A DNA stretch of 64,000 bases. It comes from Heterobilharzia americana. Its lineage: Eukaryota; Platyhelminthes; Trematoda; Strigeidida; Schistosomatidae. The stretch is taken from positions 157,269,276-157,333,275 of the forward strand of contig OX104127.1 in assembly GCA_944470555.2 (NCBI GenBank). The letters run 5' to 3'. The notes beneath the pieces are model-generated. The model saw only the letters and a list, made by a program, of their open reading frames with translations. It was not told where the DNA came from and ran no database searches. The position numbers and the translations under genes are program-made. Of the stretch, positions 45,233 to 57,184 are shown one piece after another; position 1 is the first letter of the stretch; each line of letters starts with the position of its first letter.

Positions 45233-45549
45233 ATGACAGAACTTTCTGATGGTTTTGCTAGTTTGAAAGAGTTAGAAGATATATTCAAGGATCGTTATAC
45301 CGATAAAGATATTGAATACCAGAACTACTTAGCACAGGCTAATATACCACCTCCTGTTATACCTAATTGGGGTATTATTCTTTAGAATTTAATGCTAATT
45401 ATTTATTTTAGACAAGCTGACCAGAAATGGAAGTAATAGCCGGGCTGGATGGAATGTAAGTTTTCATTGGTTGGTAATGTATTTTGTATATTCTATAGGA
45501 TGGTGGAAGGTATCGGAGGTCTAATTATCGACGTAATAGTTTGGATTAA
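45233..45549 (+). CDS. RAMAC: RNMT-activating mini protein (RAMAC/FAM103A1) homologue, 3 exons
   Basis: Small activating subunit of the mRNA cap guanine-N7 methyltransferase RNMT, acting in the nucleus; it also binds RNA. Exons: 45233-45371, 45412-45455 and 45499-45549, with introns of 40 and 43 nt that have GT-AG ends (second donor GTAAGT) and phases 1 and 0. The product is 77 residues (human RAMAC: 118). Residues ~15-46 match the RNMT-binding region: LEDIFKDRYTDKDIEYQNYL, then a PPPVIPNW stretch, corresponding to the human F-E-E-M-F ... D-K-E-Y-Q-E-Y-L ... PP-I-V-E-E-W pattern. Exon 2 encodes NSRAGWN, matching human NSRAGG, and exon 3 an R/N/Y/G-rich tail ending at TAA. The long C-terminal Q/Y/G-rich tail of the vertebrate protein is missing. 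The start ATG sits directly after a splice-acceptor-like TTTTTTGTTCAG, so a spliced or trans-spliced 5' UTR is likely. An ATG at 45149 in the same frame is the alternative start, but that stretch resembles nothing known. RTE fragments lie on both sides (43850-44075 and 46140-46735). Confidence 0.86.
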
Positions 45550-45651
45550 CGTGTGACTCAGAGCGTATTGTTTTAATTGTACATTAGTTATTTTAGTCAA
45601 TCTGTGTACATAAACTTTACTTTTCATCCGGGAATGAGGGGAGCGCAAAAC

Positions 45652-45671
45652 TATATATATATATTATATAT

Positions 45672-45753
<82 letters not shown>

Positions 45754-45765
45754 ATATATATATAT
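45652..45765. repeat. (TA)n microsatellite, RAMAC downstream
   Basis: About 110 bases of TA, about 100 bp past the RAMAC stop codon. Confidence 0.95.
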
Positions 45766-46139
45766 GCTTCTAGTGTTCTTTGATTCTAACCCATTCTACT
45801 TTAAAATAAAATTTTTAATTCTCGAGAGATTGATACCATTCATAACTTATGACTGAAATTTTTGCATACTTTTTCAATGTGTTTCTAGCTTATTGATTGG
45901 TGGTACTTGGTACAACATCTAAGTTCAGGATTTAGAAACGGTAGCCATTGTGTTAAAACGTCTCTATTGGCTATCATGATCGACAGGATATTTAATATGT
46001 AGATGTAATGTACATTTTGAGTTCTTCGATTATTGATATTCATGGATTGTATTTTGAGTAGGCTACATCGATGTAGTTTCATACCTGGAACTAATGGTGG
46101 CACTCTGTTGTGCTCTGAAAAAGATCCTAGTAGAAAAAA

Positions 46140-46735
46140 GTGGAGGGTGTTGAATGTACAGTCAGGTGTAGAGTTTAAGGGAGTGAGAAGAGGTAAGTCA
46201 GTTGAAATGGTTGTGAACCTTCATCGACTCAGATGGCTGGCTCCGACATGTGTTACGTATGCCTAGTCACTGTCTGCCTCATCACACAATGTTGGCCGAA
46301 GTAGGCTCAGGCTGAAGAAAGGCTCGAGGCGTCCAGACTAAAACATGACATTAATGTATGAAGTGTTTGACAGTTGGTTTGAGCCATGTAGGGGGCGATG
46401 AAGACTAGCCAGCCAGTTGGGGTCCGTGGGAGAAGAGAAACCAATGGTTGGAGACTGACTGTAGGCGATATGGCTCAGAAGTGATTTCAGTTGCGCAGAT
46501 GTATACACACAGACACACACACACACACATCATCCTCATCTTAACGCAATACCGAATCTCACCATTTTCTCATCCTTCCTTCCTCTCTTGTAGTACTTGA
46601 TATTTTTTTTGACAGAGTTTTCTTTCCTTCTTCATCTTGCAGTTCACCGCCTTTTAACTTGATGTACTGATATCAAGTATGGCAACTAGGACCGTTACTC
46701 AGTAATGCCCAGTCCTATGTTGATTTAGATGGATG
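46140..46735 (+). mobile_element. RTE 3' fragment
   Basis: gagaagaggtaagtcagttg, cttcatcgactcagatggct, ggcgatatggctcagaagtg, (CA)n at 46508-46529, 3' UTR. Near-identical inverted copy at 31910-32460, sharing the dinucleotide tract. Confidence 0.85.
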
Positions 46736-46739
46736 GATA

Positions 46740-47500
46740 GATTTCCTATGGTTGGTGCACATACATGGGTAGTATAACGACTCAAATGTTGGTCGGTAGC
46801 TCTTATTTTCAAAGTGGAATAGTTAAGAACCAGATTAAAACGATAAAATTCGGATTTGGAGAGTCTCCATGTAGTTCATTCTTTTTCACCTTGTGAGTAA
46901 GAGAAAACGAGCAGGTTTCCAGCTTCAATCTTGATGTATCACCCAGGTTTTTAACCTATTAACCCATCTTACTCATCATTTGATGGGTACCAACAAGCAT
47001 AAATAAATTTCAACTCCATGGTATCTTGCCAATCAACTCCCACCATTTAACATGAAAATATACAGTATCACATCATTTAGTTAATTGGCTACTTTGCACA
47101 TATCAGCGATTTACTCCAAACAGTTAAATTGGTTACCTACTGGTCATCAATGTGTGAACACACTTTCGTATCCTACTTTAAGCTTACTAATCGATATGTG
47201 CATGTGTAATGTGGCTGAATCAATCAACAGGTTTTACGGTTGTTCCGTTTCGCTGAAGCTAGTTTCTGGCAAGTATATTTCATTACTCACAGTATTTTAC
47301 ATGAGTATTTGTAAATCGTGTTGGAAACTACAGTACACTAACCCTAAAACTAGTTACGTCAAGCGTTGTTATGAGTGGTGTCACTTCTTTAGACTTCAAT
47401 ACTATTACAATTTACTTCAAAGGGTCACATTATATTTTTTTGGTTGCACAGGAATTGATCTCATTCTCTACCATTCCTTAATAGATTGAAAATACTCCAT
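46740..47500. other. Intergenic, nothing recognised
   Basis: One long open segment (47085-47489, 134 codons) with Cys/Tyr/Leu-rich composition typical of chance AT-rich frames. No domain. Confidence 0.5.
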
Positions 47501-47519
47501 TAAATAATAAAACTCGGAT

Positions 47520-48200
47520 ATAACAGACACAATGAACGTAGAACCTCGCACACAAGTGCATTAGCTCAATTCGCCACACTTCACTGTAGTATACAGAAAA
47601 CAGGTGGATGGAAAAAAAAGTTATGTGGTAGAATAAACAATTGAAGATAACAGTTGGTGTGAATATCCAAGTTTTAGAAGATGTCAAGAAGTGTGTGCAT
47701 CTAATCCAGTGTGATCAATTTCCAACCGTTTCACTGAGTCTCCAATCCTTGATTCCTATCGTCCTTGGGACCCTCGATCAGATAGTAGTCTAAGCCTTCT
47801 TACACAGGTGAGATCAACAATCAAGAACTTCATTGACTGGTATTACTTCTTGGTCTGGTCACTCTGAGAGAACCCTATTTCAACCTAATCCAACTTCCTA
47901 TACCTTGGCACGTCGAGGCGTTTATTGACTCGGTATACACAGTATGTGTCCAAGCCATCTCAGTCGATGAATGTTGACAATTTCATCAATCGATTTGTCT
48001 GTCTTGTATAGTATCCTTCGCCTGACCTCAACGTTGCTCACATGGTGGTTCTACCAAACATGAGCAATCTTACACAAACATCTGAGATCAGAACTCTGTA
48101 ATTGCTTCATGTCTTCTACTTGTAGTGGCCATGTCTCAACCTTATTGAAACTGGTCATGCAATCTAGTTCAGCTTTCATGTACACTTCCATGTATTATGT
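47520..48200 (-). mobile_element. Old RTE 3' region, minus strand
   Basis: Related to 51290-51800 and 9690-10110: cgccacacttcactgtagta, aagaacttcattgactggta, atggtggttctaccaaac, catgtcttctacttg. Follows RTE order but is strongly diverged, so probably an older subfamily. Confidence 0.6.
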
Positions 48201-48844
48201 TATGTTGCGCTCTTGTTGTGTAATGATCAAAGATATTACTTTGTAACTGCTTAAGCTGATGCAGATGAAGCGGTTTTCTATCCATCCTATGACCCAGTGA
48301 TTGGAAGTCGAATACATCTGATATGCGTTTATAGCTTCACAAATAGGGTCTGATTTGGGATTGACAAGTGAAGTTATTGAGCTAACTAATAATCACCTTA
48401 CATAATATACAGGGAGGGAGTTACTGAATGAATAATCGAAGGAATCTTGGCAGATGTTTAAAAAACATCACTTTTAGTCTGTCCCAGTTTCAGGTTTCTC
48501 TTCACTTATAAGAAGGTAGATTGTATTTCTTACAGCTAAATATTGTCCAGTTTAATAAGAACATGTCAGTCCATGATAAATACCAACCTGGAATCAATAA
48601 ATAAATCCCAATAAACCTCCAAATTCAATAAGAAAATATTCAGGGTTACAATGAACCGTGTTACTTTTAAGATTTTGATGATTTTCCTTTATCGATACAA
48701 ATTTTATAGCATTTCAGATAAGTATACAGGATAGTCAATTCATGCATAAGGTTTTCAAATGAAATACCGATAGTCAGTGAACATTACTAGGTGAAAAATT
48801 GGTTCTTCTGAAGAAAGCATAAACAATGTATGCTGATATGGTGG

Positions 48845-50061
48845 AGAATATTTATAGTTCAGGTGGATGGTCTTGGTTGTATTGTGTTCCCTAAGCTAGG
48901 TTGTTTAATCGTGAAGCTTTCATCGTCTTTCTCCTAGACGACATCATCAGCACTATCTTCAGTATGAAGTCAGCTGTCAATATCTCTCCATGAGTGATGC
49001 AGTGGCTTGCTCTGACGATGTAGTCTGTGATTGGTTGTTTCCTTCGATTGTTGTGTCATTGACTGACTGCATAGATCTTCCTGTTGGCTGTTCCTCTGCT
49101 TCACCTCTCACCTTTCTGTCGTTTATCGCTTTTCTCATTGGTTGATAGATTGGGTCTATTTCTATACATCTACTAATTGCTGACTGACTGACTGACCTGA
49201 ATGCCAAGCTTCTAGGAATTCTCTGATATTCTTTGTGTTTCCTCTCTCCATCCAAAATTTCTACATTGTCGAAATTCAATTCATGTCCATAGTTGTTATC
49301 CACGTGCATTGAAATGAGCAGCGATGAAATGTCGTGGCGTTTAATAGCCACTTGGTGTTCATGCAGGCGAAGGTGAAGAGGGTGACCACTTTGTCCAGTG
49401 TAGTGTTGACTACAGTTATTGTAGTTGATTTCATGAATAATACTTTGTTTGTCTTATTTGACTGTTGCATCCTTTGGTCTGTATAATAGTGGTCTCAGTA
49501 ATCTTGTCGTGATTTCTGATATATTCTTATGTATGGTAGGATGATGCGTTTGTTGATTTCTGTCGATGACTTTGTAGTTGATGATGCACGGGATAGGCAT
49601 CTTCTGATAAAGTTTTGTGGGTAGCCATTCTTCTTTAGGGTGGAGATCAAGTAATTTTCTTCGTTTCTCGCTCTTTTGAATAGATTCTGCACGCAACTAA
49701 TTTTGTGTGTCATTGGGTTGTTGCTACTGTAGTTGAGGATTTGACCAGTGTTTGTTGACTCCCTGTTCACTTGAGTCTCCGGCATTTGTTCTACTGACCG
49801 AAGCATCCGTGAAGGGTAGTTGGTTGTTGGACTCCTTCATTGTGAATTTGATACCATTGACAACGTTGTTGATCAAACTGTGGGTGTTTTCTAAATCATA
49901 TTTTTTAATGATGAAAAGTATCGTCTACATAGCGAATTCAAATTTTTGGTTTGACCACAGGTAGGATGATGGCTTCTAGTTTCTGCATCACTGCTTCTGC
50001 AATTAGTCTGGATATCGGTGATCCCATTGGAGTTCGTTTCATCTATTTGTATATTTTGCCA
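48845..50061 (-). pseudogene. Penelope-like element, RT C-terminus to GIY-YIG, minus strand
   Basis: Right to left: TPMGSPISRLIAEAVMQKLE and RYVDDTF (~50030-49910, RT catalytic region), NREST..GQILNYSSNNPMTH, STLKKNGYPQNFIRRCLSRA (~49650), LLYRPKDATVK, then the GIY-YIG end MAIKRHDISSLLISMHVDNN, NFDNVEILDGERKHKEYQRI and a 3' tail. 5'-truncated with frame changes. Confidence 0.85.
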
Positions 50062-50280
50062 GAGGTCAGAGGAACAGCCGATAGGTAAATCTATACAACC
50101 AATAACAACAATCAAAGGAAACAACCAATCACAAACCAGTTCGTCAGGGTATGCTACTAAATCACTGACGGAGAGATATTGACAGCTGACTTCATACTGA
50201 AGTTAGTGCTGATGATGTCGTCTAGGAGAAAGACGATGAAAGCTCCACGACTAAAGAACTCAGCTAAGCCGTAGGGACCT
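50062..50280 (+). mobile_element. Inverted copy of the PLE 3' tail at its 5' end
   Basis: gaggaacagccgataggtaa, gagatattgacagctgactt and gatgatgtcgtctaggagaa repeat, in opposite orientation, the end of the same element at 48845-49080. The junction is at about 50062. Confidence 0.85.
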
Positions 50281-50304
50281 GATTATATATCATGGTTAAT
50301 GATA

Positions 50305-50450
50305 TGGAGTGAAGTGGTAGAATGTGTCAACCATTTCACTTACTTGGCGAGTTGCATTAAGCCAAACAGTCTGGTTGGTGACGAAATCTCAGCTCAGATA
50401 TAGAAAACTCGTTCGGCATGTACCAACTTGTGCCGCCTCCTTTAGTTGCT
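50305..50450 (+). mobile_element. RTE fragment
   Basis: VVECVNHFTYLASCIKPN, then LVGDEISAQI, matching RTE 42980-43070. Confidence 0.75.
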
Positions 50451-51289
50451 GAAAAAGGTAACTCTCGGAGTGTGCGCCTCTGTTTGCAGTAAAGATAATT
50501 GGGACATCAAATTAGAAATCCAGTTTTGGATGATACTTTTCGCTACTGACTTGGCAGATATGTCTTGCAGAGGTATTACTACCGTCAACCTTAAATCTCT
50601 TTATTCATGTTAAAATAGAATTAAAGCCTTTTAATGAAGGCAGTAGCCCAACATTGTCGAGATATATATGATGGAATCTATCTTCTAGTACTGAAATTCT
50701 GTTGATAGGTGAAAGAATATACCTCTTCACTTTCAGTCCCTGGTACGCTAAGGAAGTTTTGGATGATTATCAAAGATGTCGATCCATATCTGCCGCAACA
50801 TATCAGTCTGTAATTGACATTACTGTCGATCTAATGCGAGGATAAAGAAAGCCATTCATCTTCGAGAAGACTAACCGTATCATCGATAAAAGCACAAAGG
50901 GACTTGGCTTGCTGCCAGATAAGTCACAAGTGATTAATAAAGAGTTGCTAGGCATAACTTCTTGAAGACGTAGGGAAATACGCTTACGCGAATACGAGAT
51001 AAAGCATCAGCTGGCTATCGTTATACCTCAAGTTTCCCTTTCACGTGTAATCATCATGTCGTAGGACACGAATAAATAAACTGATTGAATCAATTTCTAA
51101 AAACGTAATTGTTGACTTATGAGTGATTTTTTGATTGACAAATTGGTTGGAGGAATATTTTGCTACAAATATGCTTATAAAGAAAAGTCGAAGTTTTCTA
51201 CGTAAATTAATTCATATACTACGGAAGTTTACAGCTACTGTAACCGATTACATATTGACTGACGAAATCGACCTAGAATCTCGCACACA

Positions 51290-51800
51290 AATGTGTCGGC
51301 TCAATTCGCTACACTTCACAGTAGCATACAGAAAACAGGTGGATAGGAAGAAAGTTATACTATCTAAGTGGATAAAGTAGTGTGAGAGAATTAACGATTT
51401 GAAGATAAAGGTCAGTGTGAATATTCAAGCTTTAAAAGATATCAAGGAGTGAGTGAATATATCTGCGCCATTGTTACCGATTTTCAGCTACATCACGAAG
51501 AGTCAATACTCAACCAGTGATTCCTTTTATCTCGCACACCCAACCAAGCAGTCTACATCTCCCAACACGGCTCGAGCCAACAGTCAGTGACTATGTTGAC
51601 TGGTGCCACGTCTTGGTTTGGTCACCGTGAACTTTTTTCTATCCTAACCCAACTTCCCCTACCATGACGCGTTCAAGTAGGTGATGGTTCGCCGTACACA
51701 GTATATATTTAAGCCATCTTAGTAGTTGGATGCTCACAACTTCATCAATCGACCTGCCTATTTTGCTTAGATCACTCATTTTTTATGAAACTTGATAATC
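51290..51800 (-). mobile_element. Old RTE 3' region, minus strand
   Basis: Parallel to 47520-48200 over most of its length: cgctacacttcacagtagca, aacggtttgaagataa-like lines, cagtgactatgttgactggt, cttagatcactc. Confidence 0.6.
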
Positions 51801-52570
51801 AGGTTTATTCTCAAAAGTATGGTCAGTAGTTGGTGAGTTAGCCTTATCTATGAGCTTATACATTAGGACAACCATCTGTTGGTAAGTTTTCGTTCGACCT
51901 TTAGGTACGTTGTTTTCGAGGAAGTGGAAGGCGGGGGCATAGGAAGTGTGTGTTTAGAAATGACCACTAACATCTGGAAGAGAGAACAGGAAAAGAAAAG
52001 TCTAAGCCAATTACTTAACAAGCGCACAAGATGTACTTACATTTAAGCATAAAAGATAATTGGCAAACGGTAGTAATTGACAGTGGAAAGGTGTGGCAGT
52101 TCGGAAATCCAAATTAGTAAGCGGATGAGTAGAGTTTCAAATGCGTTACACTGTCCCATTGCCTGAGTGTACCTGGATAAGGTAGAGGGTAAGTATGGTG
52201 TGTGAAGTTAGTGGTGAGTTACATTCGATAGGGTGTCTGCTGCTGAGTGCATATTGGTTTAACGGTAAGCAACCTGGATCCCAACTCTAACACCAAAATG
52301 TGATGGTTGGCTTTGACAGGTTTTCATCTAGCTGACAGCATCAATAACAATAGCTGTCAGTGTAAGCAGAATTTCAGTCTATCATCACTGCACTATATTT
52401 AGAAAGCTATTTGAAGAATCGAAACAAAATATCCGGAATAGTGGAAAGGCAATGATTGAATAACATAGATGCCTTTTATTTCATCAGTTACTCACCGGTT
52501 GCTTACAATCTAGAGCATTCAGATATGATAGACAAAAGAGTTTACAGTTACTTTGAGGGTTATGATAATT
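51800..52570. other. Intergenic, nothing recognised
   Basis: No coding segment or repeat that I can identify. Confidence 0.5.
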
Positions 52571-52584
52571 TAGTTGGTTGAGGC

Positions 52585-52745
52585 TAGCAGAAAATTTCAG
52601 GATGCGCGTTCCGTCCTACTTGGGACTCGTCAGCTTGATGTACCTACACCCCAGTGCGGAGTGATGTTGTGCCCACCGATACTCGGACTTTATACCTATC
52701 GCTTCAAACGCCAAGGCGTTATCCGCTATACCACAGAGGAACGAT
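52585..52745 (-). mobile_element. Hammerhead-type SINE, minus strand
   Basis: Minus strand: tRNA-like promoter (gtatagcggataacgccttgg, gcgtttgaagcgatagg), then the 3' half. Ribozyme core at 52594-52644: CTGACGAG kept, GGAA in place of GAAA. The sequence at 52770-52860 (ggtatccgcataggagccca) is the repeat unit that also follows the SINEs at 2165 and 55445. Confidence 0.75.
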
Positions 52746-53234
52746 GGCCATAACCAACCAAATTACCATGATTGGCATTCAGGCAATACAGAGGTATCCG
52801 CATAGGAGCCCATATTCTAATAGAGGTCGAATAATTGGATCCAATAAAACAACGGAGTACTACAAGTATATCAATAAATAGTACTAATCCAACTTCTCCT
52901 AGGATTCTATGTCGAATTGGGCAGTGGCTGGGCATAGGCATCAGCTACCTTCTTACGTTATCGTTTATTTTGTGTACCAGAACACCTTGTTACCATCCGT
53001 ATTAGCTTTTTGTTAAACAATAACAAGTCAATGGACTTTCTTGACATAACTTGTTAGTTCTACATGAATGCTTGTATACCTGAATAGATCATGGTATTTT
53101 CTGTTAACTGACTTGGTTCCGTTATACAAACAGTGTTCAAACTCTTTTGTTGTCTGATATCCGTGTTTCAGGTTGTAAGCAACTGGGTAAGAAACTGGTG
53201 AAATAAAATGGACTCATTATATTCTGTTGCAATC

Positions 53235-53780
53235 CTTGTTCCTTTTCAGTTGTGTTGCTTTCTCTGAGATGGGTGGTGTAGTCGTGAAGCTTTCATTGTC
53301 TTTCCAGACAACATCAGCACTGACTTCAATCAGAAGTGAGCTGTCAGTGTCTCTCCACGAGTGATTATTCAGTAGCTTTACCTGAGGAACTGGTTCGTGA
53401 TTGGTTGTTGTGTCATTGACTGTCTTATTGGCTGTTTCTTTGACTGACCTCTGACTTTGTAAATGTTTATCTTTATTGGTTGATAGATTGGGTCTATTTC
53501 TATACATATATTGATTGCTGACTGACTAACCTGAATGCCAAGCTTCTAGAAATTCTCTGATATTGGTTGTCTGTCCTCTGTCCAAGATTTCTACATTTCC
53601 AAAATTAAATTCGTATAGTTATCCACGTGCATTGAAATGAGTGATGAAATATCGTTATGTTTAATAGCCAACCGATGGTAAAGTGGGTGTCCGCGTTGTT
53701 CACTTGTAGTGGTGATCACCGTTGATTTTGTAGATAATATTTGGTTTGTCTTCTTTGGCTGTTGTATCTTTTAGTCTACA
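53235..53780 (-). pseudogene. PLE 3' tail, minus strand
   Basis: Same family as 48845-50061: gaagctttcattgtctttcc, ttgactgactaacctgaatgcc-type lines, tgttgtatctttagtctac-like. Encodes the decayed GIY-YIG end (N-F-G-N-V-E-I-L-D on the minus strand). Confidence 0.75.
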
Positions 53781-53934
53781 TAATATGCAACCTGCTAACA
53801 GTATCACTTAGTGTGATCCATTGGTTACCGAAGAGCACATTCCGATTTACACATGAAATTCGTTAATTTGAGTTGACCTACTTATATATAATAACAAGTA
53901 GTGTGAAAATTTAAATAAAAATTTCGGACCTCAA

Positions 53935-54760
53935 TTGAATATGTTTTTATTTTCAAATAAATACATCAGGAGGTCGATCTATAAGAAACCTGCATGGACC
54001 GGGCAATATCTTAATTTCCATAGCTATTACCCAGTCCAATATAAACGTGGTTTAGTTAGGTGCTTATTCAACAGGATAAATCGCATCTGCACCTATGACA
54101 CAAGGGAGGAAGAGACCAACTTACTGACAACACCACTGATACAGAATGGATACCCGTTGAGATTTATCGACCGGTGCAAAAGTTATGTACCACTGAAAAG
54201 GACACAGTATTCCGTTGCTAAGACAAATGTCTACATCTTATTACCATTTAGAGGTGATTCACATAGCTTTGTTGTGAGGAAAAGACTTAGATCGGCCATC
54301 TGTAAAACGTATTATGTAGCCAAGGTCATCATTGTAGAGAAGACCAAGTCCATACTACAACACAAACCAAAACAATATATAAACAATTACACACACATCC
54401 CAGTGTGTCTATCAATTTACATGTTTGTGTGCACACATATATAGGGAGGAGTAATTATGATATGCAGTTAAGGCAGGTTGAACATGTACCTAGGTGGTTA
54501 CAAAACAAATGACCTCAACAAATCCGATAAGTGCAGGTGACAAACGTCCATCTTCGTCTATAGCTAAACATATACTAGAAACTAACCCCAGGGTAGACAT
54601 GAAAACAACCTTTAAAGTACTACATAAAAGTGGTCAGAGCCGAGTGCTTAAATTTATTGAAGCTCTAACCATCCGTAAATTTAAACCCCCTTTATGCATA
54701 CAAAACAATTCGTACTCATGTTGAACCTACCTTGGTAGTATTGATTTTAATTTTCATACC
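53935..54760 (+). pseudogene. Penelope-like element, RT end to GIY-YIG
   Basis: IYKKPAWTGQYLNFHSYYPV, YKRGLVRCLFNRINRICTYD, LIQNGYPLRFIDRCKSYVP (53980-54190), then after frame breaks RPSSSIAKHILETNPRVDMK and TTFKVLHKSGQSRVLKFIEA with LTIRKFKPPLCIQ, the GIY-YIG C-terminal end. Different PLE subfamily from 48845 and 62500. Confidence 0.82.
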
Positions 54761-55082
54761 AAGAGTAGGGTTTTTTTCTTTTTCACTCCCTTCCTATTCC
54801 TATGTTTCCTATTAACTTCATTGACCTTTTTTGTAAATTTTCACATAAATAGTTCGACGAGTCCATGTGTGATCAGATTGTTCGAAATGTATAGTGCTAA
54901 TATATTACATGTTTCAGATAATCTTCGTCTTCTCATTACGCTGTTTAAAATGCACTTCATTTAACATTGTGGTCGGAAGTAAACCAAATCATCACTTAAT
55001 TTAATCAGGCATTCAAAATGGTTTCACTATATGCCATTCAATGGTGTTCAATGCACATTGAATGTTTTATAAATAATACGTA

Positions 55083-55421
55083 TGTAGTAATGATGGGTAG
55101 TGGCTAGCAGTGGAATCCAGGATGCGCATTTCGTCCTATTTGTGACTCGTCAACTGAATGTACCTGGCCCCCAGTGAGTGATGTTGTTCTCACTGGGATT
55201 CGAACCCGGCAGCGATCGCTTCAAACGATAGAGCGTTAACCGCTAGACCACCGAGCCACAGTGGGTAACGCTCTGTCGTTTGAAGCGATCGCTGCCTGGT
55301 TCGAATCCCAGTGAGAACAACCTCACTCACTGGGAGCCAGGTACATTCAGTTGACTAGTCTCAAATAGGACAAAATGCGCATCATGGATTCCACTGCTAG
55401 CCACTACCCATCATTACTGTA
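55083..55421. mobile_element. Palindromic pair of hammerhead-type SINEs
   Basis: Left SINE (minus, 55083-55259) and right SINE (plus, from ~55261) meet at their tRNA-like ends. Arms 55083-55240 and 55265-55421 pair almost throughout, with a ~24-base spacer. The left copy has an intact-looking A-box tggtctagcgg and B-box ggttcgaatcc; the right copy lacks the A-box. Ribozyme cores: left reads TTGACGAG with GAAA kept, right reads TTGACTAG and CAAAA. Confidence 0.9.
55113..55175 (-). ncRNA. Hammerhead ribozyme remnant, left SINE
   Basis: TTGACGAG, stem II GTCAC/AGGAC around AAAT, GAAA, stem III atgcgcat and CTGGATTCC all in order. The invariant C of CTGA is T here, which should abolish or strongly reduce cleavage. 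Confidence 0.65.
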
Positions 55422-55829
55422 TAACTAAGAACGCAGGGAATATCCAGGCATCCGCGCAGGAGCCCATATGCCAATAGAGACCGATCAATTCGGTCCAATC
55501 AACGACGATATAATACAAGCAATAACACTAATACTTACGATTTTAATCAACTGTTATATTTCTACTCTATCGGTTGAAGATTTTGTCCTCGGAATCGGGT
55601 TTCATGAGCTGTTATCATCAGATTGTTTCATAGACATGCACACTCATCAATATTGATTCTCATGTTTCAACTCATCAGATTACAGTTATTATTTAATGGT
55701 ATTTGTTATCTCCCGTTGCTATATAGAGCGACATTGCTGGATATTTGTTGGTAGAAGGGTTCTTTTGCAGAGGTCTCAGATGTTCATTATATTTTAGTCC
55801 ACTTGGTAGCTAGTAGTAGACTAAAGGTC

Positions 55830-55885
55830 ACGTGTTTTCTCCCATTTAAGACTCGTCAGCTGGATGCACCTGCACCCGAATGATA
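55830..55885 (-). mobile_element. Hammerhead-type SINE fragment
   Basis: Minus strand gcaggtgcatccagctgacg then agtcttaaatgggagaaaac: core CTGACGAG and GAAA are present, but the 3' arm and cleavage site are missing. Confidence 0.6.
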
Positions 55886-56279
55886 ACACTATAGATTCTC
55901 CATAATTGATTATTTAGACTATCTGAGATAACTATGGTTTGACAGGCAGGTAGTATTCATACGAGTTAGTGATTAGAGGTGAAATGATAACTTGGACCAT
56001 AGCAGGGTTCGAACTGTTGGCCTCCAGACTACCGGTCTTTCTTAATACATAAGAGTGAGTCCAGATTTCAGGATTATGTAATAGATAAACAGGGTTAGTT
56101 TTGATTTTAATATTGGTACAAGTGGGGATTTCTAACTTATAACTTAACAAAACTGAAATTTAACCATATTTAAGCACAGTAATTGGTTTATCATAGTTTG
56201 GTATATTCTGCTTTTCTTTATTTTGATGGTTTAGGGTGTCAGACTACATATGAACTTTTTGCCTTCTGTAGCAAAGTTG

Positions 56280-56645
56280 ATAACTTCTAGAATTCATCCC
56301 ACGCATCATCTAAACTGGAGTCGGTTGGTGCATAGGCGGAGGTTACAAATAAACATCGCGTAATCTCACGATCCTTCCAAGTCTTTACAGATCCATTCAG
56401 TCGGATAGGACATAAATGGCTGTTTAGTGGTATCCAGTGGAGGAGCGCTCTTTCTGCTCTACGACTCAATGCTATGCCTACACCAGCGAGTCCATGAGAG
56501 CCTGGCCATAGAGTCTTCAGATATTCTTGAAGTGAATTTTGAAAATTCACCACCCTGGCCAAGTGAGGTTAATTTAATAACAACACTCGTGTCCTGTATA
56601 CGTGTCTCTGATGCATAGCGTACATCTATGGCTTGAAATTCGAGA
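56280..56645 (-). pseudogene. RTE endonuclease N-terminal fragment
   Basis: HGLAGVGIALSRRAERALLH, LRCLFVTSAYAPTDSSLDD-type line and the upstream DVRYASETRIQDTSVV, matching RTE 40735-41070 on the minus strand. Ends abruptly at ~56280. Confidence 0.85.
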
Positions 56646-57184
56646 GTTCTGGTGAGTGTTTTATACTGTCCGGCTTAGCATAGGGGTTAAACGTTGAAGC
56701 TCTTCATGAAATCGATGACGGAGTCTTAGAAGAGTAAGAATGCGGTTTCGGTGGCTTTGATCGCTCACAATGGTTGTAAAGTTAGAGGGTGGGTAAAAGG
56801 CTTAATTGTAGTATTAAGAGGTGAAGGTAAAGGGAGACATAGAGTTGAGGAGGATAGGTTATGTTTGATTGGGTCTTGTATACTACTGGAAGCATGCAGG
56901 AGGTTGAAACTTCCCCACTGCTAAGTGTCTACTATGTTTTTGCTACACTTTCACAGAAGATCAGAGCTCTACTTACTATACTTTTGTTTTGTTTTTAGTT
57001 TACTTATAGTATAGCATGGTTTAGTGATACTTTCGAAACTATTAATATGGGAATTGTATATTGAAGATGAATGTCCGTATTTTGGCAAACTGAGAGAGAT
57101 GGCGGTTTTTATTTCATGCTGTATTACGATTGTATCGATCAGTAAAAGACGCAACTGATGTTCAAGACAGTATACCAGTCATCA

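Noticed and set aside
47085..47489. 134-codon open segment
   Set aside because: Composition (Cys, Tyr, Leu, Ser) is typical of chance reading in AT-rich DNA. No domain and no splice context.
49752..49964. Plus-strand open segment at 49752-49964
   Set aside because: Antisense to the PLE reverse transcriptase region.
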